From Saccharospirillum alexandrii_A (GTDB lineage: Bacteria > Pseudomonadota > Gammaproteobacteria > Pseudomonadales > Natronospirillaceae), in the NCBI RefSeq assembly GCF_043641555.1, contig NZ_JBHZRJ010000001.1, positions 558,001 to 622,000 of the forward strand: DNA of 64,000 nt, written 5' to 3'. The first letter of the stretch is position 1; every line of letters begins with the position of its first letter. A program made the translations under genes and the position numbers. This document shows positions 34,371 to 43,400 of the stretch, one piece after another. The notes beneath the pieces were generated by a model. That model was not told the origin of the DNA. It saw only the letters and a list, made by a program, of their open reading frames with translations, and did not search any database.

Positions 34371-34535
34371 ATGAGAAAGTGGCAATGCATTGTCTGTGGT
34401 TTTATTTATGACGAGGCCGAGGGTATTCCGGAAGAGGGCATCGAGCCTGGTACCGCCTGGGAAGACGTACCCGACACCTGGGCCTGCCCCGATTGCGGCG
34501 CCACCAAAGACGATTTTGAGATGATTGTGCTTTGA
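34371..34535 (+). CDS. rubA: Rubredoxin
   Basis: 54 residues: MRKWQCIVCGFIYDEAEG at the start and WACPDCGATKDDFEMI at the end give the two CxxC pairs of the single-iron site; length is typical. GAGAGGATCGAC precedes the ATG. Small cytoplasmic electron carrier that passes electrons from the reductase encoded next to an oxygenase or peroxide/oxygen-reducing enzyme (partner not in this window). The last 4 bases (TTGA) hold the TTG start of the reductase. Confidence 0.95.
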   Translation: MRKWQCIVCGFIYDEAEGIPEEGIEPGTAWEDVPDTWACPDCGATKDDFEMIVL

Positions 34536-35698
34536 AGGCGTCGCCTGCTCCTACCCCACCGCTGATTGTTGTTGGCTCTGGCCTGGCGGCCTACACCCTG
34601 GTCCGCGAATGGCGCAAGGCCGACCCCGATACCCCCCTGGTGCTGATTACCGCTGATGATGGTGCGGGCTATTCCAAGCCGATGCTGTCCAACGCACACA
34701 GCAAGGGGCAATCGGCTGACGATCTGGTTCAGTTGACGGCCGATGAAGTGGCACAGCGTTACCAGGCCGAGTTGCTGACCCGAACCGAAGTGCTGCACAT
34801 TGACCCGACCACCCGAACACTGCATCTCGATACTGGCTCTACGCTGGTGTGGGGCCAGCTGGTGTTGGCTGTGGGTGCTGAACCGATCCGCGCGCCGCTG
34901 GAAGGCGATGCCCTGAACCGGGTGTTCAGCGTCAACGACCGGCTCGATTTTGCCCGCTTCCAGTCTGAACTGGAGGGGGCGCGGCAGGTGGTTATTATGG
35001 GCGGCGGTCTGATTGGCTGCGAGTTCGCCAACGACCTGGTCAGTGCGGGTTTCGAGGTCGACCTGGTAGCCCCCAGCGAGACACTGTTGTCGGGCCTGGT
35101 ACCCGCTGAAATAGGCGAGGCGCTGAAACAGGCGCTTGGTGAGGCGGGTGTTCGCTTTCATCTTGGGCCAATGGTAAGCCGGGTAGACCGGGCCGATGAT
35201 AAAAAATTGCAGGTCAGTCTGACCAATGGTCAAAAACTGCCGACCGACCTGGTGCTCTCGGCCGTGGGCCTCCAGCCGCGGCTTGATCTGGCTCGCAAGG
35301 CTGGGCTGGCGGTTAATCGGGGTATTGTTGTTAATAAGTACTTACAAACCTCGGACCCATCGATTTATGCGCTGGGAGACTGTGCTGAGGTGGAAGGCCA
35401 GGTACTGATGTATGTGATGCCTCTGATGAATGCAGCCCGCGCCCTGGCGAAGACACTGGCCGGAGAGACGACGGCCGTACAGTGGCCGGCGATGCCGGTT
35501 ACGGTAAAAACCCCGGCCTGTCCTGTGATCGCGTACCCACCCCGGAGCACTGGGGCATGGCAAATTGACGGCAGTGGCGCTAATCTAGCGGCTGTGTGCC
35601 GTCAGGGTGAGTTGATTGTGGGCTTTGCTTTGTCCGGTGAGCGCATCAAAGAGCGCAATACCTGGTTAAAGGCCGTACCACCTTTGCTGGCTAGCTAA
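34532..35698 (+). CDS. Rubredoxin-NAD(+) reductase
   Basis: 388 residues from a TTG at 34532 that overlaps the rubredoxin stop; no ATG exists before the FAD motif, so TTG is well supported. FAD-binding GSGLAAYTLVREW (about 16-28), NAD-binding VVIMGGGLIGCEFANDLVSA (about 150-169) and the FAD-end YALGDCAEVEG (about 278-288). A pyridine-nucleotide-disulphide reductase family flavoprotein, AlkT/RubB-like, lacking redox cysteines. Translation is coupled to rubredoxin. Confidence 0.93.
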   Translation: MKASPAPTPPLIVVGSGLAAYTLVREWRKADPDTPLVLITADDGAGYSKPMLSNAHSKGQSADDLVQLTADEVAQRYQAELLTRTEVLHIDPTTRTLHLDTGSTLVWGQLVLAVGAEPIRAPLEGDALNRVFSVNDRLDFARFQSELEGARQVVIMGGGLIGCEFANDLVSAGFEVDLVAPSETLLSGLVPAEIGEALKQALGEAGVRFHLGPMVSRVDRADDKKLQVSLTNGQKLPTDLVLSAVGLQPRLDLARKAGLAVNRGIVVNKYLQTSDPSIYALGDCAEVEGQVLMYVMPLMNAARALAKTLAGETTAVQWPAMPVTVKTPACPVIAYPPRSTGAWQIDGSGANLAAVCRQGELIVGFALSGERIKERNTWLKAVPPLLAS

Positions 35699-35799
35699 CC
35701 TGGGGTTGCCATGGGCCTGTGCGGCGCTTGGCAATCCAAATACCGTCGCGTATGCTGATTCAGTCATGCGGAACCCGAAATAAACAGAAGGAAAGTCTT

Positions 35800-36072
35800 A
35801 TGCGTAAACCAGAACTGGCCGCTGCCATCGCTGAAAAAGCGGATATCTCAAAAGAAAAAGCCAATGAAGTGCTGAATGCTATGTTGGATCAGATCACCAA
35901 CACCGTTGCCAAGAAAGAATCCGTCACTCTGGTAGGTTTCGGTACTTTTGAAGCACGCGCTCGCGCCGCTCGTACTGGCAAGAATCCGCAAACCGGTGCC
36001 AGCATCCAGATTCCGGCCAGCAACACCGTTGCTTTCAAGCCCGGTAAAGCGCTGAAAGACGCGGTTAACTAA
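35800..36072 (+). CDS. Nucleoid protein HU
   Basis: 90 residues from ATG 35800 (AGAAGGAAAG upstream; the frame continues earlier without meaning). MRKPELAAAIAEKADISKEK and VTLVGFGTFEARARAARTGK plus the beta-arm NPQTG...IQIPASNTVAFKPGKALKDAVN identify HU/IHF family, HU type. Bends and compacts DNA. Followed by a strong terminator. Confidence 0.95.
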   Translation: MRKPELAAAIAEKADISKEKANEVLNAMLDQITNTVAKKESVTLVGFGTFEARARAARTGKNPQTGASIQIPASNTVAFKPGKALKDAVN

Positions 36073-36133
36073 GAAAGAGAGACGCAAGCTGCCTTCAATC
36101 CGGTTAACCACCAATGAAGGGGTTTTAGTCACG

Positions 36134-36158
36134 AAACGGGGCCTTCTGGCCCCGTTTT
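36134..36158 (+). terminator. Terminator after the HU gene
   Basis: Stem AAACGGGGCC / GGCCCCGTTT with a TTCT loop and five T. Confidence 0.92.
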
Positions 36159-36248
36159 TCGTTCTAACTGCATGAATCCCCGCTTAGGCTTGGCAATCTG
36201 TCTGTGGCCCTGCATGATGCGCCTCCCCTGCATTGTGAGGCTAATGTC

Positions 36249-36617
36249 ATGAAATATCGGTTATTACTTTGGTTGATGGCAGTGCGATTCAAGCGCGCCC
36301 TTCGACGTCAGCCTGCGTTTCGCGAAGCTCTGCAAGACATCGACCGAACGATCCAGTTCACCACCGACGAGCGCAAGGTCTCACGCTATCTGGCGTTTCG
36401 CGACCAGCGGCTCAAGTCCCGTCGCGGTCAGGCCGAGCACGCCGACATCACCCTGCGTTTCACCACCGCTTCAGAGGGCTTTAGCACACTCTGGGCCATG
36501 GCCACCGGCAAAGACCGCAACGCCGTAATGAAAGCCATTCAGGACAAACGCCTGGCCGTCGAAGGCGACCCCATGTTGTTGATGTGGTTCCAGAAGACGG
36601 TCAAATTCCTGCGGTAG
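36249..36617 (+). CDS. SCP2-like sterol-carrier fold protein
   Basis: 122 residues from ATG 36249 (GTGAGGCTAATGTC upstream); an earlier in-frame ATG at 36204 is less likely. After a basic, hydrophobic N-terminus (MKYRLLLWLMAVRFKRALRR) the part IQFTTDERKVSRYLAF... ADITLRFTTASEGFSTLWAM... GDPMLLMWFQKTVKFL has the strand/helix pattern of SCP2 domains that bind lipids. Function unknown. Copy B of the intergenic palindrome follows 24 bp after the stop. Confidence 0.72.
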   Translation: MKYRLLLWLMAVRFKRALRRQPAFREALQDIDRTIQFTTDERKVSRYLAFRDQRLKSRRGQAEHADITLRFTTASEGFSTLWAMATGKDRNAVMKAIQDKRLAVEGDPMLLMWFQKTVKFLR

Positions 36618-36641
36618 GGTTTGCTTTTGGGGCATGGGTTT

Positions 36642-36754
36642 GCACTGGCCGCCGGGTAGACCTATCCGGGGCCGGCGTGAACCCATCCATGGGGCCTAGA
36701 CTTCGGCATCCATGCCTCAGACTTCCCCGGATAGCTCTACCCGGCAGCCAGTGC
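36642..36754 (-). repeat. Intergenic imperfect palindrome, copy B of four
   Basis: 30-bp inverted ends (GCACTGGCCGCCGGGTAGAC at 36642; complement ends at 36754 as GGCAGCCAGTGC) with the core GGCGTGAACCCATCCATGGG, the reverse complement of the core in copies A and C. The terminal sequences differ from other copies while pairing with each other, i.e. compensatory change. Confidence 0.8.
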
Positions 36755-36780
36755 TTAGTGCATTGGTTGACGTTACTGCT

Positions 36781-37275
36781 TTAAAGATCTTTTATGTAGC
36801 CCAGCGGCAAATCCGTTTTATCCACCACCCGCCTCAGTACGAAACTCGAGTGAACACCGGAAACGCCGGGGATTCGGGTTATTCGGTTCAGTAGCAGCTC
36901 CTGGAACACATCCATGTCCGGTACCACCGCCTTTAGCATGTAGTCGGCGTCGTGGCCGGTGATCAGATAGCATTCCTGGATCTCCGGGCAGGCTTCGATC
37001 TGGCGCTGAAACTCGTCGAACCGTTCGGGAATGTGTCTGTCCATGCTGATCATGATTACGGCCGTCAGTGACAGCCCGAGAGCTTTGCGCTCCAGTAGTG
37101 TGACCCGCTTCAGAATGACGCCGGCCTCTTCCAGGGCCCGCACCCGGCGCAAACAGGGCGAGGGCGACAGCCCAACGCGTTCGGCCAGTTCCTGATTGGT
37201 GAGGCCGCCGTCCTGTTGCAGGCAATCCAGAATGCGGCGGTCTGTTTTATCAATTCTGACCAGCTTTTCGATCAT
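36781..37275 (-). CDS. Lrp/AsnC family transcriptional regulator
   Basis: 164 residues. N-terminal helix-turn-helix (DKTDRRILDCLQQDGGLTNQ, ELAERVGLSPSPCLRRVRAL; about 8-50) and C-terminal RAM ligand-binding domain (about 72-150; YLITGHDADYMLKAVVPDMD). Resembles Lrp-type regulators that sense leucine or other amino acids. It diverges from leuA over a 365-bp gap, so regulation of leuA or itself is a reasonable inference. Confidence 0.92.
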   Translation of the reverse strand: MIEKLVRIDKTDRRILDCLQQDGGLTNQELAERVGLSPSPCLRRVRALEEAGVILKRVTLLERKALGLSLTAVIMISMDRHIPERFDEFQRQIEACPEIQECYLITGHDADYMLKAVVPDMDVFQELLLNRITRIPGVSGVHSSFVLRRVVDKTDLPLGYIKDL

Positions 37276-37385
37276 AGTGGCTTAATCTCGCTCGAAAAAT
37301 AGATTATTGGCAATTAACTGCTTAAAAATAGCGATATTGAGTCAATTTAGCAAACACATTGCCCAATGGCCTGGGTATCATAAGG

Positions 37386-37640
37386 TCATTGCTCGGGTGA
37401 GTAGCGGTTACCGCTGTTGCAGACCCCGACTGCCTGGCTCACAAGGCCAGACAGTGCCAGCGACGACCCCGTTGCCGGCTCAGCAGGTGCCAGACCCATC
37501 ATCATTGGGCTGAGTCCCTGACCAGGCGGTGCAAGCCGCCTGTCAGCTTTCTTGCAGAAACAAACAAGAAAGTTGCTGAATCCAGCACGACTGATCAATG
37601 AGCACAGCCTTTTCAGGACAGCCTAAAACAGGAAACCATC
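37386..37640 (+). promoter_or_regulatory. Long, hairpin-rich leader before leuA
   Basis: Between the divergent Lrp-type gene and leuA are three clear hairpins: CTGCCTGGC / GCCAGACAG (about 37430-37454), AGGCGG / CCGCCT (about 37522-37541) and TTTCTTG / CAAGAAA (about 37549-37572). No leucine-rich leader peptide was found, so the control mechanism is unclear; an RNA-based or Lrp-based switch is inference. Confidence 0.35.
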
Positions 37641-39341
37641 ATGAGCTTCGACCACCGCAAATACCCGGCCTTTGCCCCCATTCGCAAAACCGACCGCCGC
37701 TGGCCCGATCGAGTCATCGAGCAGGCCCCGATCTGGTGTGCGGTGGACCTACGGGACGGGAACCAGGCGCTGGTCAAGCCGATGAACCTGGTGCAGAAGC
37801 AGCAGATGTTTGATTTGCTGGTTGATTGTGGCTTTAAAGAGATCGAGATTGGCTTTCCTTCGGCCAGCCAGCCCGATTTCGATTTCTGCCGGCAGTTGAT
37901 TGAACAGAACCGCATTCCGGACGATGTCACCATTCAGGTGCTCACTCAGGCGCGCCCGGAACTTATTGCGCGTACCTACGAAGCCCTGGCCGGTGCGCCG
38001 CGTGCCATTGTGCATGTGTACAACTCCACCTCGACCGTGCAGCGCGAGCAGGTGTTCGGGCTCGACCGCGAAGGCATTAAAGCCATTGCCGTCAACGGTG
38101 CAAAAGAAGTGCAGCGCCACGCCGCCTTGCACCCGGAAACCGACTGGACATTCCAGTATTCCCCGGAAAGCTTCACCGGCACTGAGTTGGATTTCTCGGT
38201 GGAGGTGATTGACGCCGTATCCGACGTCTGGCATCCGGAGCAGGGCCAGAAGATGATCATTAACCTGCCTGCCACTGTTGAGATGTCGACCCCCAACATT
38301 TTTGCCGACCAGATCGAATGGGTGTGCGACAACATTAAGCACCGCGAACACATCGTAATCAGTCTGCACACCCATAACGACCGTGGCTGCGGTGTAGCGG
38401 CAGCAGAACTGGGTCTGATGGCTGGTGCCGACCGCATCGAAGGCACACTGCTCGGCAATGGCGAACGCACCGGTAACATGGATCTGGTGACCGCAGCGAT
38501 GAACCTCTATTCACAGGGGGTTGATCCGACACTCGATTTATCCGACATGGCGCGCATCATTCGCACCGTGGAATACTGCACCGAAATTCAGGTTCACCCG
38601 CGCCACCCATACGCCGGTGAGCTTGTATTCACAGCTTTCTCGGGCAGCCATCAGGATGCCATTCGCAAATGCCTGAACCGCCGCACGGCTGACGACGACA
38701 TGTGGCACGTCGCCTATTTGCCGATCGACCCTTCCGATCTCGGCCGTCGCTACGAAGAAGTCGTGCGCATCAACAGCCAGTCCGGCAAGGGCGGCGTCGC
38801 CTATGTGCTGGAACGGGATTACGACATCACCCTGCCGCGCTGGTTGCAGATTGATTTTGCCAAGGTCGTGCAACGTGCCGCTGAAGTCAGCGGCGACGAA
38901 ATCAATTCCGATACCATTCATCAGTTGTTCGACCGCCACTATCTGGCCACGCCAGAAGGCTGGCGTCTGCACACCTACGACCTGCACCGCACCGACGAAG
39001 GCGTGGAAGCCCAGGTTGATTTCGGTGACGACGGCGACCGGGCGTTGTTGCAAGGCTATGGCCAGGGCGCCGTTGAAGCGCTGGCACAGGCACTGGAAAA
39101 ACGCTACGAGATTACCCTGCAAGTCGATGCCTATGACGAATTCGCCCTGTCGGAAGGCACGCGGGCCAATGCACTGGCGTGTTTGAAAGTGAGTGTGAGC
39201 GGAACGCCGGTGACAGCAGCTTCGCTGGCCGGTGATACGACTACCGCTACCTTGCAGGCGTTGTTGAATGCGGTTGGCCGGTATCAGTTGGCCAGTGCAG
39301 ATGATAAACGCCAGGCGGGGAGTGAAGCGGCGGCGTTGTAG
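37641..39341 (+). CDS. leuA: 2-isopropylmalate synthase
   Basis: 566 residues, the long LeuA type. Catalytic barrel with VDLRDGNQALVKPMN (about 33-47), HTHNDRGCGVAAAELGLMAG (metal-binding HxH near 240) and GNGERTGN (near 272). The C-terminal part (about 440-550) is the LeuA dimerisation/leucine-feedback domain. Condenses acetyl-CoA with 2-oxoisovalerate, the first step of leucine synthesis. GGAAACCATC precedes the start. Other leu genes are not adjacent. Confidence 0.95.
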   Translation: MSFDHRKYPAFAPIRKTDRRWPDRVIEQAPIWCAVDLRDGNQALVKPMNLVQKQQMFDLLVDCGFKEIEIGFPSASQPDFDFCRQLIEQNRIPDDVTIQVLTQARPELIARTYEALAGAPRAIVHVYNSTSTVQREQVFGLDREGIKAIAVNGAKEVQRHAALHPETDWTFQYSPESFTGTELDFSVEVIDAVSDVWHPEQGQKMIINLPATVEMSTPNIFADQIEWVCDNIKHREHIVISLHTHNDRGCGVAAAELGLMAGADRIEGTLLGNGERTGNMDLVTAAMNLYSQGVDPTLDLSDMARIIRTVEYCTEIQVHPRHPYAGELVFTAFSGSHQDAIRKCLNRRTADDDMWHVAYLPIDPSDLGRRYEEVVRINSQSGKGGVAYVLERDYDITLPRWLQIDFAKVVQRAAEVSGDEINSDTIHQLFDRHYLATPEGWRLHTYDLHRTDEGVEAQVDFGDDGDRALLQGYGQGAVEALAQALEKRYEITLQVDAYDEFALSEGTRANALACLKVSVSGTPVTAASLAGDTTTATLQALLNAVGRYQLASADDKRQAGSEAAAL

Positions 39342-39347
39342 GTAAAA

Positions 39348-39378
39348 GACACAGAACCTTCGGTGGCTGTTCTGTGTC
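39348..39378. terminator. Hairpin after leuA
   Basis: 10-bp stem GACACAGAAC / GTTCTGTGTC with an 11-base loop. A T-run exists only on the minus-strand side (TTTTACC), so it may terminate transcription arriving from the island as well as protect leuA mRNA. Confidence 0.55.
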
Positions 39379-39554
39379 AAACACGGCAATCAAGCCAGCC
39401 CTAAAGGGGCTGGTACGACCTGTTAAGCTTCTGTTGTGTGGTCTAAAGCTTATGGTCCTCTCTAATTCTGGTTGAGCAAAAACGCTAGGGCGCAACCTGG
39501 TGGAGCCAGTGCAAAGATCGGTTTTTATTAGCGCAACTACACTTCAAGATATGC

Positions 39555-39737
39555 TCATATAGTTTTCAACTTCGATTTTTCTTCCTTGTTTGTTTTCGAC
39601 CCAAACTCGAAAATCCCTCCAGATTCTGATGCTGCTTTATCGGCAAGACCAAGCAAGGTTTGTTTAATCAGACCACTCGTATCGCCGGGTATCTTTTCAA
39701 CTATGGCGCGGGTTGCTATGGCTAAACACGCTTCGGG
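39555..39737 (-). pseudogene. Possible 3' fragment of a lost gene
   Basis: About 60 open codons on the minus strand without a start codon at the left side: reads ...AIVEKIPGDTSGLIKQTLLG... and ends in KLKTI before TGA. The amino-acid composition is protein-like (helical, charged tail), and the upstream side is closed by TAG, so it may be a remnant. Family not recognised. Confidence 0.25.
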
Positions 39738-40283
39738 CTAATGCATGAATTCTTGATTGCGGGAGGTTGGCAATATAGCTAGAGAAAGTTTGTGCCGTAG
39801 GTTGATATATTTCTGCAAAAAATGGGGTGTCTGCACTTTCCGGCTATGCCAGTATTTCTTTGTCATCAATGCTCTCATTAGACCCTGAAGCAAGTATATA
39901 AATGAATTCAGGAAGTATATTGGGCGGGCGGAGTATTTAACGGCACTATGAATGCTCACTATTAATATTTTCATAGTGTGAGTTGCGTCACATTTCTTGC
40001 TGAGTAGACTTAGATAATTTGTGGGGTTTTGTTGCCGCCAGTCAGCAAGATCGAGCGCGCCGTTAGTAAAATGGCGTTATCTGGGTGTCGTTGTGCCAAT
40101 TTAATGTTCGATCCTTCAAACTCAAACTGTCTGACACTATGCACTAGGGTTCCTGGGTATTGTTAAAAAACGGTATGGTTTCAACCGTGTTCCGATGTCT
40201 ATTAGCCTCTGAAGCGGAACTTTTTGCGTCAACGAACCAGATAAACGGAAAGTTGCCGGATTAGTGTAGTGAGGGCTGAAAGC

Positions 40284-40300
40284 GTTAGGATGGGTGTCCA
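40284..40300 (+). repeat. Solo copy of the RAYT right-end motif
   Basis: GTTAGGATGGGTGTCCA is identical to the right ends of the RAYT elements (45237-45253 and 48621-48637). No transposase lies next to it, so it may be a REP-like element mobilised or left by a RAYT. Confidence 0.6.
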
Positions 40301-40460
40301 CCGATACACTGTTGGCTCTATTTATCTAGTGCCCACCATTTTCTTTTAGCACAAATGCGCGCTTCAGCTTTTTGATCTGCTTTGCTAAAGTCCGGGAGGG
40401 TCTTTACTCAAAGTAGGGATAAGTTAGGACCCAAACAATACTAAATTAGGGATATTAGAT

Positions 40461-43400
40461 ATGAAGAGTAGTTTTAAGCTGGCTCATATTGTTATCGGGC
40501 TTACCGCAGGCGTGACTCTCTCGCCTTCTTGGGCCGGAAATATGATCTCTGAAGAGTCCTTTAGCGCGTCATTCGGTAACCAGTGGTTTAATAATACTGC
40601 TGATGACTCCCATGATTGGCGATTCAATACCTACGGAACTCCTTCCTCCAATACCGGGCCGTCATCCGGTGCAAGCCGAGGGGCTGATGGTTACGTGTAC
40701 TTGGAAACCTCTTCTGGCGCAGCATATAGTGCCGGGAGTACTGCCATCCTTGAGGGCCCTGAACTAGAAGAAGGACACTATCGTTTGGACTTTAAGGTCC
40801 ATCGGTACGGGTCAGATATTGGCACACTTGAAGTGCAAGCGCGGACGTATGAAGCCGCCACTGGTACTTGGGAGTGGGTTACCCGGATATCAGATACAGG
40901 TCAGTTCCAAACGAGTAGTTCAGAACTATGGCTAGAACACTCCGTATCTTTTGAGACTTATGAGATCGACCGAATTCGATTTAAAGCGACTGCGGCAGGA
41001 GGGTGGGAAGGTGACATTGCTATAGATGATATTGCACTTTACACCTCAGGTCCGAATACCACTCCCCCGAGTCTGTCAGAAGGTGGCGTTAACGAAATTG
41101 TTTATCAGGATACCAGTGTTTATATCGATCTGGACGACTACATTACCAGTGGAAGTGAATACTTCGTATCATGGCCAGATATCCCGGCATGGCTTTCCCT
41201 GGAAGCAGATAATGTGTTGTCTGGCAGTGGTGTGGATGCGATGCCGGGGTTGCTCCAGGACGAGATAGAAATACAGAATGAATACGGCGCTATAGCTTTG
41301 CCTATTACGATAGATGTAGTGGATAGAGTAGCGCCCACGTTGGTGAGCAGCGAGTCCTTTGGCGAAGGAGTAGATCCAGTTTGGACGCTTAATTCAGACG
41401 GTGATACAAATGCTTGGCAGTACAAAATCGGTAATACGTCGAGTGCCAATACAGGGCCAGAAAAATCTCCTGCAGATGATCAATATGTATACTTCGAAAC
41501 ATCGAGCGGGTATGCCTACACTATTGGTAATTCCTCATCCTTAAAGAGCAACAGCTTTTTGATTGAAGGAGCGCTGATTGAATTTCAGTACCACATGTAT
41601 GGCTCCAACACTGGCTCGCTGATTCTTGAAGCAAAAGTCGATAACGAATGGGTGCAGGTCTGGGCAAAAGAAGGTCAGCAGCATGCGTCATCACGAGACC
41701 CATTCAGCAAGGAAACAGTTGAGTTGGGCAATTTGGGTCAGATTCAGCAATTGAGATTCCTCGCCATTGCTCAGGGTGGTTTCATGGGTGATATCGCCAT
41801 AGATGAAATCAGCATTGCTGGCTATCCGGTAGCCCAGCCAGACGCTGACGGCGACGGCTACCACGACGGGATCGACGCATTTCCCGATGATCCAAGTGAA
41901 TGGGTGGATTCAGATGGCGATGGCACGGGTGACAACTCGGATGTCTTCCCGACGGACCCTACTGAGATAGCAGACTCTGACTGGGACGGCACAGGCGACA
42001 ATGCCGATGTGTTTCCTGGCAATCCGAATGAATGGCAGGATTCAGACTCTGATGGCGTAGGCGACAACGGTGACGTGTTCCCTACCGATCCCACAGAATG
42101 GGCTGATAGTGATTTCGATGGCTATGGCGACAACGGGGACGCATTTCCGAACCACCCCGGCGAATGGTTAGATACGGACAATGATGGTATTGGCAACAAT
42201 ACCGATGAAGACGATGACGATGACGGCATTCCGGATGTCGATGATGCGAACCCCCTGACGCCGGATACTGGCGCTTATATCCCTCCGTATGAGCTGGTCA
42301 ACCTTCAGGTAACGTTTATTGATGCGACTGGCCCGTTTCACACTGAGGTATCTGACCATATTGGGCTGTTTGGTTACAACAACCCCGCCCTTGATGGGGT
42401 TGACTACAACAGCCTGACGGTTGAGTGGAGTGGTCAGCTGGTCGTGAACCGTCCCGGGATCTATGTTGCAGGACCATATAGCAATATTGCTAATGTGGTT
42501 GAATTCGACCTCGACGGACCTGCGTTGGTTTACAATCCACTTCAATTGAGTGCTGGAACCTACGACTTCAATTTGGTAATCGATGGGCTGCAGGGTGACA
42601 GCAATTTCCAATTCCAGTTCTATGATACCAGTGAAAATCCGCCAGGAGATCAGGAACTTGCTGCAGTGTTGCAACAATTGATGACTGACCAAACGGCCGT
42701 GATTTACGCAAGCGCAAACCATCCACAGGACAAATACGGCAACATAAACGTTACCTTTGAGGCAACACAATACCCGGTGATATTGTTCCTAAGCACTTTT
42801 GAAGGGATGGGCTGGGACATCGATATTCCTGACGACGTTGAGGTTGCTGCAATTGTTGCAAACGCCAATATGGCCCCCCCGAAGGTGACGGTGAATCAGG
42901 ATGTGCCAATATATCAATACAGCTTTCTAACCGCTGAGAGTAATGAACTGAGTGATGATGCTATACACATTGAGAACATGATTGGTACTGAGCCACACTT
43001 ATACTATGGCAATGAAGCAATACTGGGGTGGAATCCAGAGATCAATCAGTTGTTGACGATTGAGAGGTGTGAATACTATTGCGGCTTGGATCCCAACGAA
43101 CCATTGGATAGTGATCGGGATGGGATATTCAATAACGTCGATACCGATGATGATAATGATGGGTATCCCGACACCAATGACGACTTTCCGTTGGACAGTA
43201 AGGAATGGGTCGACACAGATGGCGATTCAATTGGCAATAACGCCGATCAGGATGATGACAATGACGGAGTAACAGATCGCAACGACGAATACCCTCTGGA
43301 CTCGTCAGAAGCGTTCGACAGTGATAATGATGGTTTAGGCAACTCAATTGACACCGATGATGACAATGATGGTGTACCGGATGTTGCTGATGACTTCTCA

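Larger units (their letters stand above)
39380..40460. other. AT-rich gap without intact genes, left edge of the island
   Basis: About 1.1 kb with lower GC than the backbone. Seen: a short hairpin CCAGCCC-TAAA-GGGGCTGG near 39394-39412, a possible gene fragment on the minus strand (39555-39737) and at 40284-40300 the 17-mer GTTAGGATGGGTGTCCA that also forms the right end of both RAYT elements. A 78-codon frame on the minus strand (39738-39974) has no ribosome site or family and is not called. Confidence 0.6.

Noticed and set aside
39738..39974. 78-codon minus-strand frame in the AT-rich gap
   Set aside because: No ribosome site, no recognisable family, and AT-rich DNA gives such frames by chance.
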